A stretch of DNA of 64,000 nucleotides from Phytopythium helicoides (Eukaryota; Oomycota; Peronosporomycetes; Pythiales; Pythiaceae). The position numbers and the translations under genes are program-made. Every line of letters starts with the position of its first letter. The first letter of the stretch is position 1. The stretch covers positions 248,001-312,000 of the forward strand of contig JANFNE010000022.1 in NCBI GenBank assembly GCA_024867545.1, in the 5' to 3' direction. Below the pieces are notes generated by a model. The model was not told the origin of the DNA, made no database searches, and was given only the letters and a program-made list of their open reading frames with translations. This document shows, in pieces, positions 21,467-35,986 of the stretch.

Positions 21467-21858
21467 TCCTGGAGCATGTAGAGAGAAGGTAGATTTTTGT
21501 CTCTGCCCAACAGGCAAGAGCTTGGGCTGCTCGAAAAACACTTTCGCGAGCTAACACAGCAAAAGAAGACATCATGAAAAACTATTGATGCATTCAGCAC
21601 TGGATCCTTGGCCACTTTGGTTTGACCTAAAGATAGCACCAACAGCTTGCATCCTGCTGCAACTGCTTGGAGACCTGTGCGATGAAAAGAGCGTGCAGTT
21701 TCATCACGTTCCGGATCGCACGAGCCCGTTTGCAGCTTCAACTATCTCTCTCTCTCTGGATCTATTGGTTTCGCCTCTTCTTCTGCGTTGCATTTCACCA
21801 ACTCATTTGAAAACATCATCGGAGGCAGCCTACCGCTGGCTTGTGATTCGTGAAGGCC
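21467..21858 (+). other. intergenic stretch, PPOX / membrane protein
   Basis: About 390 bp between two genes on the same strand: the 3' end of PPOX and the promoter of the next gene, with a short TCTC run at about 21745. The frames present are not convincing proteins. Confidence 0.4.
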
Positions 21859-23965
21859 ATGGGCTCAACATTTGCTGATGATGACCATCGATTCCTTCTT
21901 GAAAACTTTTCCAAGCCCAACTTACCAACTCAAGATGACACCGGTGAACTGGACATAAACACACTTATGCTGCGTGCAATCGAACCGCCGGACCACTCGG
22001 ACATGACTTTCCCGGGAATCATCCGTCAAATTAAGCTCAGCACACGGCGGAAACGAGCATTCAAACTCCTGATTAAGCGCGGGCATATGAATATCTGGAC
22101 GCTACACTTTCGACCCGCATACGAAGCAGCTTTTTGCACATACGCGTCGGCTCACGCAGCACATCGTATTCGCGCAGTGATGACACTTGGTGCCATTTTT
22201 GTCGTGCTCAAGACGCTTGTTGAGTTTGTTGTACTGGAGCCTCTAGATATCCACGAAGCATCACATCAGGTAAGTGCATGTTGGTGTTTGTTTCACGGTT
22301 TGCTCCTCTCACCGGTGATGGTGGTGGCTCACAGGTCACCCTCGCTCTATACGTGCTGATTGCACTACCCTCCTTGTTGATTGCAGTAGCCTGTAGCTTT
22401 GTGTCTCAGCTGAATCGGTACTACGAGTGGTATGGATCCATTCCGTTTTTGCTGGTGACAGCAGCGCTTACTGCGCAGAAGCTCATTGAGCGGTCGAAGG
22501 GCTCCGTATTTGCGCTGTTCGTTGTGATTGTTCCAGTGTTTGGTATCTCAAGGTTTCGGTTTACGACGAGTATCATTGTCGCTCTCATAATGCTCATAGG
22601 ACACCTCTCATGTCTGTGGATTCTGCAGTCAGCCGAATCGTGGACAGACATTCTTTTCCAAGGATACAATTATCTCGGAGCTGTAATTGTTGCTGGGATC
22701 TGTCACTATCGGGAAGAAGTGTTGCGGCGTCGCAATTTTGTTTTAATGCTGCCTTTTTGCCACGAAAAGTTGAATGCATCCCAGGTCGACCGCGACTTAC
22801 ACGATCCTCGCATGCGCAAGCACGTACTTATGGAGCGCTGGTCGCTGAAGTTCAAAAATCCGTATGTGGAGGCAGCCTTCTACAACAATTGGTATCTCCT
22901 CGACTCTTGGCCGTTTGAGCATCCCAATTGCGGGAAACTGCACTTCCGGGTATATCGCACCGCGAGATTTGCAGTGATTGCTGCTGTCTTTGCCAGTTAT
23001 CTCTTTCTGTGCAAGATTGGGAGTATCTCCGTCCGCGAGCGATATATCACCCCTCTATCTCGAGTGTCTATGTAGTCGCAACTGCACTACGTTTTGGGCT
23101 TGTTATCCCCGCGTTTTTGTTGATCCCTCTAGCAATGTTATTCTACGGTAGAAAATTCTACCGGAGATGGAGGGCCCATGCAGAAGCCTTCCACAGAGGT
23201 GGCATTGTGTCTCCTACTTGCGGAAGCGATCGGTGGTCATTCGCCGACGAGAATGTGTCACCTTCTTCGGGTTTCCATGCAGTCGAGACACCCACCTCAG
23301 AGCCAAACGCGTGCATTGAAGACGGTGATACGTCATTGAGCACGCCAGTGATGGATATCATCTACGTCCGTACAATCCAAAGAATTTCGACCGTCGTATT
23401 GTTTGTGTACTCGGTCTGCATGGGAATCGTATTGATTCTTGCTGACAACAACGCGAGCGCAAACAACGGGTCGGCTGCGCCATGTTACTTCCTCGGGTTT
23501 TTGAACTCCACACTTTTCCTGCACAGATCTTCGTTTCGAGTTCGATTTGTCTATGCAACAATAGGCAGTGTGTCGGCAACCATAATTACCCTCATCATTG
23601 CCTATGCCAGATATAAGCCAGGTTTCTACACCTACACAGTCTATGCGATCGCGACAAACTTACTTGGCATGATGGTCAGTCATGAAGAGGAATCGCTGCG
23701 GCGAGTCTTCTTTACTCGAATGACACTTCGTTCTGAAGAGTTTCGAGTGCGACACGCTGCTATCAGCACAATTGAGCCGGTGCTTAGGCAATTTGTGCGA
23801 CGCTGGAGAAGAGTTCACGACGTCACACCATCTATTCAACTGCACCCAAGAGATGTTACAGGTAAGATCCCGACGGTAAATCAGATCCTGCAGGCGGGGA
23901 AATCCATGGCGATCGCTGAAGTAGTCAAAGCTGCCTTTGCCTTCATCGTTGAGCTCATAACATAA
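21859..23965 (+). CDS. polytopic membrane protein with two similar halves, unknown function
   Basis: ATG 21859 (MGSTFADDDHRF) opens a ~135-residue exon; the intron is 22270-22334. A cytosolic N-terminus is followed by a first set of about six hydrophobic segments ending in YLGAVIVAGICHYREEVLRRRNF. A ~100-residue linker with WSLKFKNPYVEAAFYNNW follows, then a second set of about six segments ending NLLGMMVSHEEESLRRVFF. A C-terminal soluble part of ~90 residues closes the protein. The two set ends share an L-G..(V/I)-x-(H)-x-E-E-x-x-R-R-x-x-F pattern, suggesting internal duplication. A frame break lies near 23045 (before YHPSISSVYVVAT). Its overall look resembles the membrane modules of class III adenylyl cyclases, but no catalytic domain is present. 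Not identified; about 680 residues. Confidence 0.7.
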
Positions 23966-23981
23966 TCGCAGGCATTCAGTC

Positions 23982-24889
23982 CTAATAGTACGGTGACCAA
24001 ATGAGCCCGACGATAACACTGTAAGCATGTGCTTTAAATCACAATGGAGAGCATCACAAACCTCTCCGGACTGCATCGGCTGGATCTTGGCTGCCATTTG
24101 ACATGGAGTGGCAAACAGTTCTAGACCCTTGGCGTGGTAGTAGGCGTTTGAACGGGCGAACTCGGTCATGATTTTCTATGTAGCACAATTCGGAAAAAAA
24201 GTCAGACGGATCAACATGCTGCCCCAGACACATCCGTCGATATCACCTTCATTTTGATGAGCCTGTAGTTCTCAAACTGCTGAATGTGATAGTCAATCAG
24301 TCCGTTCACGTTTTCCACCCGCCGCTTCTGGTCCGACAGCATACGAAGCTTTTTCTCTTTTTCCTTGGCCGAGCTGAAGCGCTGCACGGGAAGAATTCGT
24401 TAGTATTCATTTTCATACTGCTGACACAGAGCCTCACGTGCCCTTATCTCATCGTACTCCTTCTGCAGCTTAGCTTCAATCTTGAGTGCTTTCTCCCGGT
24501 CTTCCAGCAGACGCTGTCGTAAACCCAGCCACATCAGCCATGGCCTCGCGTCCCAGCTCCGCCTCGCCCACCTTGATGGGCACGACGCCCCAGTCCTGTA
24601 TCTGCGAGATGTTGTGCAGGATCTCCGTCTCTGGTCGCTGCAGCAGCACCTCGTGTGTCTCAATCGCCAGCCGCTGCCCGCACTCGGCCAGCGCCGCGCA
24701 GCAGCCGGCCAGCGCCTTGCACTCCTCCTGCGCCGCCACGTCCTGCATGCCCCGCCCGAACGCCGCCAGGAACGCCTCCTGCTCCTCTCGAGCGCGCAGC
24801 ATCTTGGCCGTCAGCTCCTCCAGCGCGCGCCCGTTGCGCTCCATGAACTGCACGCGCGCCGCCAGCGCGCGCCCGCGCTCGTCCGCCAT
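23982..24889 (-). CDS. BAR-domain protein of the FAM92/CIBAR type
   Basis: A predicted all-helical protein of ~270 residues. ATG 24889 starts MADERGRALAARVQFMERNG, then come LEELTAKMLRAREEQEAFLAAF, LAGCCAALAECGQRLAIE, and IQDWGVVPIKV. The last helices are LRQRLLEDREKALKIEAKLQKEYDEIRAREALC, FSSAKEKEKKLRMLSDQKRR, and KIMTEFARSNAYYHAKGLELFATPC. The last block resembles the FAM92 helix that reads KI..DF...E..FHAKALE. Introns lie near 24390 and 24190-24250; a one-base break is likely near 24520 and the exact 3' end is uncertain. FAM92/CIBAR proteins curve membranes at the ciliary base, which fits the flagellar genes elsewhere in the window. The family call is moderate. Confidence 0.65.
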
Positions 24890-27527
<2,638 letters not shown>

Positions 27528-27610
27528 TCGGCATAAGATGTAAGTGAAAGGGTTCTCATGATGAACTCTAGCTCTACTATACGCAATACACTTTCATCCC
27601 GAGTAGTAGC

Positions 27611-27626
27611 AAAAAAAAAAAAAAAA
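27611..27626 (+). repeat. A16 homopolymer in CDC5 3' flank
   Basis: A run of 16 A about 85 bp after the CDC5 stop. It could be genomic poly(A) in the 3' region. Such runs are also prone to length errors. Confidence 0.85.
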
Positions 27627-27652
27627 GAAAATCTGCTAGCAAAATGAGGTCA

Positions 27653-29842
27653 CTAGTCGTCATCGCAAAAGAGCACGGTCTTAGCAGGTGGAGACGAACT
27701 TCGACCAATGCGCAGATTATCGCGCGAATACTTGCGGTGCATGAGACTCACGAGAGTCTTGAGCTGTTGGTTGAATGATCATCGCACCAATCAGTATCAA
27801 ACGATCCCATGTAGACGACAAGCACATGCAATGCTCACCTCGTGCCACTTTGCCGACATGGTCGACTTGTGTGCGGTAGCCAACGCGTCTAACTTTGAGA
27901 GCATGACGCTCATTTCCTTGTGTGAGAGGACATTGAGGAACGCTTGAAGTGCCAGGTCCATGAGCGCCACTTTCTTGCACAGCAAGTCAAACGGTGGGGC
28001 TGATTTTTTGCTGGCTTTTCCCTCCTTGCGCTTTTTCTCGACGTATTGTACTGTCAAGGTCTCGACAATGCCGGCAACAATATCGAGCACGAGCCCACTC
28101 TGAATCGGGAATTTCATTGGTCGCTCCGATGAAGCCTGCAGTGGAATGAATACATTGAGTATGAGTAATTTACCATTTCCCAACCGCGGGTAGTTTCATT
28201 CTGTACGTACGCCTTCTTCGTACTCCTTGTCGATTCGATGCTGGAGCACGTAGATGGAGAGCCCAGTCGTAAGCTGGGTTCCTCGATTAGTGCGTGGAAG
28301 CCGGCGTGCGACGGTCAACCAACCATCTGCTGACCCAAAGAGACCTTCCTTGACTCCTGCAATGCGCAGCACAATGGCCGGTGCCCACTCCTTGCGCCAA
28401 TCAGTCGGAGGAATCGCGTCTAGTAGTTCCTCGATACAAATGGTGGCGAGCTCGACGATGGCTGGATGCATTCCCGACTCGAACTGCATGCGAAGGAAAA
28501 ACATGGTGAAGCTGAAAGCGTCGTATGGGTCGAGATGCAGCAGCCTATTAGTCGGTAAACGAAAAGTAATACACTCGATTAAATCACACCACCCGACCAT
28601 CAACAGCAAAGAGCATGACGACTCACTTGGTACGCAGGGATACGATCATAAACATGAGCACATAACGCATGTTGACAGTAGGGAACGGCAAGGCAGGCTT
28701 CCCACTCTTGGTGGTTGGCGTCGTCGCAATCTTGCTCTTGACAATCATTGAGCGCTTGCTTTCCTGAAAGCCGTACGCGCGAAACGCGTTGAGGAAGTCG
28801 TACACCGACGGCTTCCACTCCATGATGAGCTCTCCAGCGTCTGGTCCAAACAGAGATCTAAAGTCCTCGAGTGGCGCTGTGAAAGATCCGGACGGCAGTG
28901 CCGCCCCCAGCTTTTGCTGCATGAGAAAACAAACAATACCATCAGTAAGGGAGTGCACAGCGTGCTCCATCAGCAGATGGTGTAACAAACCGGCGGGTAG
29001 CTTTTGTTGGACGTAAGAACGAGGAACAAGTTGTTGTAGCATCCACTCACGATGTAGTTGTCACTATGAGTTGACACTACAACACGAGATGCGTCAGATA
29101 TCCATCGGTGATGCACACAAAATTGCACGTCAAACTCGTACTGGTGGTGAAGAGCCATGATCCAATCTTGGTCGGCAAAAAGTCGTGTTTGCCGAGGAGG
29201 CAGCGAATGAGGATAGCCTTAGTCCAGAGCAGGCCCGCAATCTCCGAGTCGTCATGGGACTGCATGGCCTGATAGACGAGCGCCAGGTCGCCACGCAGCT
29301 CGGCGTCTGTGGCCGAGTACGGGCGGAAAGCCAGTGGCTCGGTCATGGGCTGGAACACGTATCCGAACTTCTCCTCGTTGAGCGGCAGCTCGGCGGTTGC
29401 AAAGAGATCGCTGTCAGCTGCGAGGCTCGTCATGTTGGCCTCCATGTCGACCACGAGTCGTCCGAGCGCCGACCCATCAGCTGCCTCTGCCGACTCGGCG
29501 CGCAGCTGCTGCATACGGCGCGCGTGCTCCTGCTTCCTGCGCTGCTCCTCCTCGTCGTTCTCCAGCAGCGCGTCGAGGCTGGCGAACTCGGCCAGGATCG
29601 TCGCGCCCGCCGCCTTGCGCCTGCGAGACACACCGAGTCGGTCAGCCCCGCCCGCGCCGCCCGCAGTCGCTCCGCACGCACTTGGCGCCGCGCCGCCCGC
29701 CGCTGCGCCGCACTTTCTCCACCAGCTCGTCGGCCGCCGCGTCCAGGTCGTCCGCGCTCGGGTCCGACGCCCCCGAGTCGGCGCGCGCGCGCTTCCGCCG
29801 CGCCGGGGCGGCCGCGCGCTTGGCCGCCGAGCTGCGCGCCAT
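27653..29842 (-). CDS. nuclear protein with possible FAM178/SLF2 (Nse6-like) domain
   Basis: ATG 29842 starts MARSSAAKRAAAPARRKRAR, a basic nuclear-type leader. LAEFASLDALLENDEEEQRRKQE follows, then a helical C-terminal domain over several exons. Its blocks are FGYVFQPMTEPLAFRPYS, DLALVYQAMQSHDDSEIAGLL, FRSLFGPDAGELIMEWKPS with VYDFLNAFRAYGF, LDPYDAFSFTMFFLRMQF and IVELATICIEELLDAIPPTDW with RKEW. The end is QSGLVLDIVAGIVETLTVQYV, then KTLVSLMHRKYSRDNLRIG and an acidic end. The order of W-x-P, V-L-N-x-x-x-x-Y-G and D..L..L...W elements recalls the FAM178 domain of SLF2, which recruits SMC5/6 to DNA lesions. I infer this from pattern only. Introns are 60-100 bp. About 590 residues. Confidence 0.55.
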
Positions 29843-30751
29843 GCCCTCCGACTGGCGGGGAAACTCGCGTTTGTATGGGCGAAAGTATGGTCCCCCACCG
29901 TCACTCCAATGATGTCACTGTCGCGGAATACTGACTATGACCTGCTCCAGACGATGCACGGCAGGTGGGCGCTTCAACGAGTTCGACAAGATCGCCAGAC
30001 CACCGAACGTCTCGCGCTCCAGGCCGGATGTCCCTGCACGCATCAGCTGCGGCTGGTGATTGCCAGGGCGGCGAGCTCCTGGGCGGTCGGCCAGCCGTCG
30101 GCCTCGCCCCCTATGGCGAGCGTTCCTTCCGCGCATCGCCCGATTGGTCCTCGGCCGGAGATGGAGGAGGGCTCGCGGTCAAGAGCCACCTGATTCCTGT
30201 CGACCGAGCGTCGATATCCTAGCGACTCCACAGCTCCGAGAGCGAGCCCGCAGGAATTCCTAAGCTCTCTGTGCACGTTGCGCTCGACTCGTCGGACTCA
30301 ATTTTTTTTGAAACGGTAGTGGCCTGAACTCAGCCTCGAAACTGCAGTTCACATGATGGGGCTGTTGCCAGCTTCAGGCATGCGAGAGAAATCCCAAAGG
30401 CGCAATACATTGCTGCTGCTGCTGCCAGCACAGCTCCAAGCGCTCGGGTGGTTGGCGCAGCTTCCTCGCGCATACTGGGCCGCTCTAGTGGCTGGGCCGT
30501 TCGTTCATGACTTTCTCTGGCGCCGCCTTCGATTTTTTTTAGAGGGGGTCCATCGAAACCCCCCGTGACTTGGTGTTTGTATGCTTGTGGCTTTTCCGCG
30601 AATCAGCTCTCGCGCTGGCGAAATTGAAGTCCTCTCGCGCAAAAAAAAGTATCCAGCAGCCAACCGCTGTTTGTACCGTACCTGCGGCAGGGAACGTTCC
30701 CGACGGGTCGGCGGCCACTTCGGCATCGGCGCCTCGACCCCCCGGCCGCTC
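29843..30751. other. long divergent intergenic stretch
   Basis: About 900 bp between the head-to-head SLF2-like gene and PP2A B55. Several frames are open for 60-85 codons (minus 29915-30276, plus 30356-30568) but none starts with a supported ATG and shows family-like sequence. The minus-strand stretch GGEADGWPTAQELAALA near 30075 looks protein-like but continues in no single frame. An inverted CCAAT box (gattggtcc) lies at about 30142, a CTG run at about 30415 and short T runs at 30302 and 30533. Confidence 0.4.
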
Positions 30752-32534
30752 ATGACGCAGACGCTGGGCGGCGCCCCCAGCGCGGCGCTGCCGCTGGCCA
30801 AGCCCAAGCGCGAGGACGCGCTGGCCGCGCTGGCCGTGGAGCCCGAGCACGACTGGGGCGTGGCCTTCCAGGCCGGCGACCGCGCGCGCGGCCACGTCGA
30901 AGGTGCGCTCGCCTTGTCGGGACCGCGGAAACGGATGGGGCGCTCACGATCGCCTGCGCGCCAGCCGAGGTCATCACGGCCATCGAGTACAACCGCTCGG
31001 GCGAGTTCCTGGCCACCGGCAACAAGGGCGGCCGCGTCGCCATCTACTCGAGACGCAACAGCGCGCTCCCGGTGCGTGGGACTGCGATCTTTTGCGATCT
31101 AATCCGGGACCGCGCCTCACGGACGCAAACATGGACCTAGCAGCAGCACGAAAAGATGGGATTCGCCAACAGCGTGCCCCAGTACGCCTTGTCGGCAGAG
31201 TTCCAGAGCCACACAGCAGAGTTCGACTACCTCAAGAGCCTAGAGATCGAGGAGAAGATCAACCAGATCAAGTGGTGCCGTCCTTGCAACAACGCGCAGT
31301 ACCTGCTCTCCACGAATGACAAAACCGTCAAGCTATGGAAGGTGCACGAGCGCAACGTGCGAGCCGTCACGCAGTTCAGCACGCAGGCCATGCAGCACGC
31401 GCGCGCAACCTCGGCACGCATCACGGCCCAGCTTCTGCGCCTGCCACAGAGCTCGATCCGACGCAGGGTCGTCGCCACCACGCCCAAGCGCGTGTACGCC
31501 AACGCGCACACGTACCATATCAACTCAATCGCGCTCAACAGTGACGGAGAGACCTTCATGTCGGCTGATGACTTGCGCATCAATCTCTGGAGCCTTGCCA
31601 TCTCCAATCAAAGCTTCAGTGAGTAGCCGTTTGCCGGTACGGTACAGAAGTATTTACTAACGACGCGTCGCTGCGGTGCCAGACATTGTCGACATCAAGC
31701 CGCAGGACATGGCTGAGCTGACCGAGGTCATCACAGCCGCAGACTTCCACCCGTGGCACTGCAACATCATGATGTACAGCACGAGTCGCGGAGCTATCAA
31801 GCTAGGTGATATGCGCCAAGCAGCGCTGTGTGACACTTACTCAAAAGGTATATTGGTAGGAGTTTTGTTGGTGGCTGAATAATTGTGGAGCTAACATTTT
31901 TTAAACCTCTTTTGTGCAGTCTACGAAGAGCAAGAGGACCCGGCGACGCGCAGCTTCTTCTCCGAGATCATTGCTTCCATTTCAGACATCAAGTTCTCGC
32001 CCGACGGCCGCTATATCATCGCTCGCGATTTCCTCACGCTCAAGATTTGGGACGTCAACATGGACTCGCGCCCTGTCCAGACAATCAACGTAAGCATCCT
32101 TTGTGTAGTCTTGTGCTCATTCTATTGCTCGCCAAACTGTAGCTCACTCGTTTGCACATATTTAGATTCATGACCACCTGCGCGACCATCTCGGTGACCT
32201 GTATGAGAGCGACTGTATTTTCGACAAGTTCGAATGCTCCGTCAGTGGCGACGGAAACAACTTCATGACGGGGTCCTACAACGGCGAGTTCCACATTTAC
32301 GACCGCTACGGCCGCAACCACGTAACGTTGGCGCCAAGTCCGATGCGCCCGCGTGGAGGCCGCGTGAGTTCGCTACCTCAGCAGACAATTGCGCAGCAGC
32401 TAGCCAGCATGCCAGCTCCCGGCCAGTACGAGTCGCTCGACTTCACCAAGAAGGTGCTGCAAACGAGCTGGCATCCGTCCATGAACGAAGTGGCCGTCGC
32501 TATCCGCAACAACTTGTATGTATATTCCACGTAA
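30752..32534 (+). CDS. PPP2R2: PP2A regulatory subunit B55 (PR55)
   Basis: The WD40 propeller that directs the PP2A catalytic core to its substrates. The start is ATG 30752 ([18 protein letters not shown]), an N-terminal extension before the conserved start [16 protein letters not shown]. Blocks are [154 protein letters not shown], and a final [17 protein letters not shown]. Five introns separate six exons (for example 30903-30963, 31071-31141 and 31620-31681), all GT..AG and in phase. The insertion after AVTQFSTQ is longer than in animals. Very firm. Confidence 0.96.
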
Positions 32535-32858
32535 CAAAGACAAGCAAGCAGCGCACAAGCCCAAACAACTATCAAAAAGAAAATCATCTCAGAAAAAAAA
32601 AAAAAAAAGCACAAACGTTTGCCAAGATGTGACCGACAAATACTTCAAGAATGACAATTAGTTCGTCCGTCTTTTCGACAAACAGAGGCGCTGGCTATGA
32701 CAACGAGCACGAGCGAGACCGGCTGGGAACAAGGGGCATTGGCATTTCCGAGTGAAGAAGTGACGCAAGATGCGAAAGCAAAAATCCCGAGTGAACTTCT
32801 TTTCTCTTTCTTGTGTCTTTTTCTTAGACATGCTGGTGTCCTGAGTACTATTTGTTGG
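32535..32858. other. intergenic stretch between convergent genes, with A16 run
   Basis: The 3' flanks of B55 (plus) and the EF-hand gene (minus). A 16 A run lies at 32593-32608. Nothing else is seen. Confidence 0.45.
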
Positions 32859-33629
32859 CTATGTGAGGATAGCCTTGAACTCGTCGAACTCGATCTCGCC
32901 ACTTCCATCCACGTCCAGCTTGTTGATCATTTCCTGGTGGGAGTCAACAACCCATTAGAGTGTGCCACCGTCGTGCCAAATCCATGTTGGCCTTGACGCA
33001 CCTCGATATTGATGGTCAGACCGAAGTCACCTTTGATGATCTTGACCAGCGTTTCCTTGCGTACGAACCCGGTCTTGTCTGGTTTGCCACCACATGCCAC
33101 AAATGCGTCGACTGCACCAGGAAATCTTTGTAAGTCCAAAGGTTGGTGAAACATGATGGAAAGTCAACGCACTCATATCGGTATCGTCGTCGTACATTGC
33201 AGCGCGATCCTTTTGGTTATCGATCACTTGTAGGAACTCAGCAAAGTCTGCGAAGAAGGAGGTTGTGAGAGGGCTGCTCATTCTAAGCATCAAGTCGAAA
33301 AAGAAAAGTGCCCACCAATCGCTCCGCTCATGTCTTCGTCTACTTCGCTGATCATCTGAAACAACTCTTCCTCCGTCGGCTGTTGTCCCATTGCTAATCG
33401 GGTTGCTCTATCAGGTCTCTCCATCTTCGACAAACCTTTATCACTATGATCTGTTACCTTCCAACACTTGACGTAGCTCCCAGACATCGATCGTGCCGCT
33501 CCTGGTTGGTGCTGTCAATTATATAATGCAGTAGCGAATAGTCACAGCGTGAAGCAGCTCGTACCGATCCTTGTCAAAAGCCAAGAACGCCTCTCGACAG
33601 GCATCGATTTCGTCCTGCGCGAGCACCAT
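32859..33629 (-). CDS. four-EF-hand calcium-binding protein (centrin/calmodulin-like)
   Basis: Six exons join in frame from ATG 33629 (MVLAQDEIDACREAFLAF). Hand 1 has DKDRSGTIDVWE, a full calcium loop, followed by LRQVLEAMGQQPTEEELFQMI. Hand 2 is DEDMSGAI then DFAEFLQVI. Linker KDRAAMYDDDTD follows. Hand 3 is degenerate (CGGKPDKTGFVRKE, with KIIKGDFGLTINIEEMI). Hand 4 is DVDGSGEIEFDEFKAIL, again complete, ending the protein. It is about 160 residues. Loops 1 and 4 look calcium-competent. The size and order fit calmodulin-like flagellar proteins such as outer-arm docking-complex EF-hand subunits, but the subfamily cannot be fixed by eye. Confidence 0.85.
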
Positions 33630-33818
33630 TCCTCTTGGACTCTGCCTGTTGTTGGACTGTTCACGCCCACGCGTCGCTCAAAACAAACAGTTCCTATTTT
33701 TGAGGCGCAGCAAGTATGATACTAGAACCCTTCCATCTGACATTTGTCCTGGGTTTATTTCGAAAAATGGAAAAGAAAGCTGCGCAACACGAACATGGTT
33801 TCCCACCCGCCATCGATT

Positions 33819-35986
33819 TTACAAAGTCTTCGAGCCGAGCACCTGCTGGGGCTGCAGACCAATGGGAATGACGTTGTGCAACAGGTAGTTCTCGTTGTTT
33901 GCCTCCACGAGCGCGAGGTCGTACTTGTAGTTGACCATTAGTCCCGCACTTTGAGCCAATCCCTGCATGACACCGCTCAAGCAGGTTAGAATCCTGACTC
34001 TTACGCAACCTTGGCCATTCTCGAATCCACTCACCTTCTTTGACATGTCACCAAGCCAGTTAATGCGTTCAAAAATGGCGCCATTGCGGATGTGGAAGTT
34101 TGCAACAGGGCAGAACGCCTTGGCGCGCTTCTTTTCGCGATAAATGTATCGAGCGCCGAGCTTCATCAGAATTGGCTTCAACGCGCGCTCAAGCGCTTTA
34201 TTGTTGTGCCATCCGTCAATGTCCAAGACGCTCAGTACTGTTGCGACCGGCGTCTCGTCGTCATGCAGCGACCCAGTTTGCTCAAGCAGCGTGCTGCGAA
34301 GCACATCGAGCTCTCCGGCATCCACGAGGAGCTCATCCTCATCCGTTTTTACCCTCTGGGTCTCGAGCCACGACATGAACTGAGGCATCGGGCTAAGAGT
34401 GGAAAAGATAGAGAGCTGCGGTAGCTCCACACTGAGCGACTTGGCCACCTCCTTGATCAGGAAATTGCCGAGGTCAATTCCGGACAGACCTTTCTGCGTT
34501 GACGAAATGGAGTAGAAGATGGCAGCCTCCGCAACTGAGTCGTCTTCCAGATGTTCTGTCTCATCTCGGATGTATTGCATGCTTGTTGCAAGCTCCTTGA
34601 CGAGGGCGACGTGAACAAATACCAGCGGTTCATCAGGGATGCTGTGTTGTCGGGCAATACAACAAATTAGTCAACAGCGTAGCACAGTGAACCTTGGTTC
34701 CCACACACACGCACCTAGGATGAAAGAAAGCAAAGCAGCGACGACCGTTTCCTGTGGGATATACCGGAGTTAATTCGTTAGTTGCACAGTTTCTAAACGG
34801 GAAGATAACTTTTCAACTGCGTACCCAGTCGACGCTTGAGCTCCACGACAGTGCCAACAGGATGAACGGCTTCGTAGCGGATGATCTTTTCCAAAAGTTG
34901 GCCAGATGAGTGCTCGTAAGTGATTCGCTCCAGCCTCAAGAAACCGACGCTGAACCATGACGCCAAGAATTGCTGTTTCAGGCACATACATCACCGCGAC
35001 GATGTATTTCGTTGAGCGAAGACTCAAAATCATAGCGAAACAAACGGTCACATACCTTGAGACTTGCGTCAAGTGAACGGAGTGCTGATGTTTCTTCGTG
35101 ACCTTCAGCACTCTTTCGAAGTGCTTGCAGCAAATCAGCGCGCATCTTGACGAGGAAGAGCATGCCACCGTCCCGCTGCGAGACGATTTGCTGGAAGAAT
35201 GTCTTCGACATTCCCGCACATGTGAATGTTAGCACACATGGATAACTCGTAAGACAGCTTCATTTTGAATTGGTAGTACCTCATACAGCGGCGAAAGCGA
35301 GTTCTTGAGGTTGCGGAAAGTCCTCAAGTAACGCTCGATGTTCTCGTGCTCCCAGTTGACAGTCCCGTCCTCATTCTGGACGTTGGCCAGGTTCTTCTGG
35401 AACAGCTCCACACTCTCGGCTACCTGTGAGTGGTCACATAGCCAAGTTAGCAGGCGATTTCAACCGTGGATCTATCGGATCTCTGAGGCCGTACCGAGTC
35501 CGTGTCGAGGTGCAGGTCGCGCGCCAGGATGAGCAGGAACTGCTTCTTCTCGTCGATGTTCATGGCGGCGTACCTGGCGCACAGGCTGCGGATGACAATA
35601 CGCGGCACAAAGTCTGTCGCCCACGCCACTGCGTCAGCCTCCCCCTCGCCTCCCCGATCACCAGAGGCGCGCACGCACCACCCGTGTTGGTCTTGGTCAC
35701 GACGACCTCCTGGATGATCTTGGACAGCTTCTGCCTCCCGGCGGCACTGCGCAGGTCGATGTCGCGCAGAAACGACGACTGCTGCTCCTGGCGCGCCGTG
35801 TCCTCGACGTGCTCGGGCTTCTTGGCCCTCGCGGCCGTCGCCGACAGCAGCGCGCGGCCCTGCGCGCCCGCGAACGCCTCGCGACTCAGCTCCACGCCCA
35901 TGGGCCTCGCAGGCAGAAGCGCGAATGACGCCGCGCCCCACCGCCAGCCGCAGCAGCCCGCGCTGAGCGCGGCGCGCGGCCATCAT
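33819..35986 (-). CDS. MLYCD: malonyl-CoA decarboxylase
   Basis: Converts malonyl-CoA to acetyl-CoA and CO2, controlling fatty acid synthesis versus oxidation. The N-terminal leader MMAARRAQRGLLRLAVGRG (ATG 35986) is rich in Arg, Ala and Leu with no acidic residue, like a mitochondrial signal, but is joined to the body by an apparent frame break near 35910; ATG 35901 (MGVELSREAF) is the alternative start. The body has WATDFVPRIVIRSLCARYAAM and FQKNLANVQNEDGTVNWEHEN, then GGMLFLVKMRADLL, FLRLERITYEHSSGQLLEKI and EPLVFVHVALVKELA. The catalytic domain follows: FYSISSTQKGLSGIDLGNFLIK, LSPMPQFMSWL, CPVANFHIRNGAIFERINWLGD, and AGLMVNYKY. It ends in SKTL, close to but not a standard peroxisomal SKL signal. 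Many short introns. Firm. Confidence 0.95.

Noticed and set aside
29915..30276. Possible small minus-strand gene (GGEADGWPTAQELAAL, LSNSLKRPPAVHRLEQ)
   Set aside because: The protein-like pieces lie in different frames, no ATG opens either, and no family is recognised. It may be promoter DNA of the neighbouring gene.
27611..32608. A16 runs at 27611 and 32593 as retroposed poly(A) tails
   Set aside because: Each sits 60-85 bp after an ordinary intron-containing or conserved gene's stop, with no inserted cDNA or flanking duplication; simple 3' homopolymers are sufficient.
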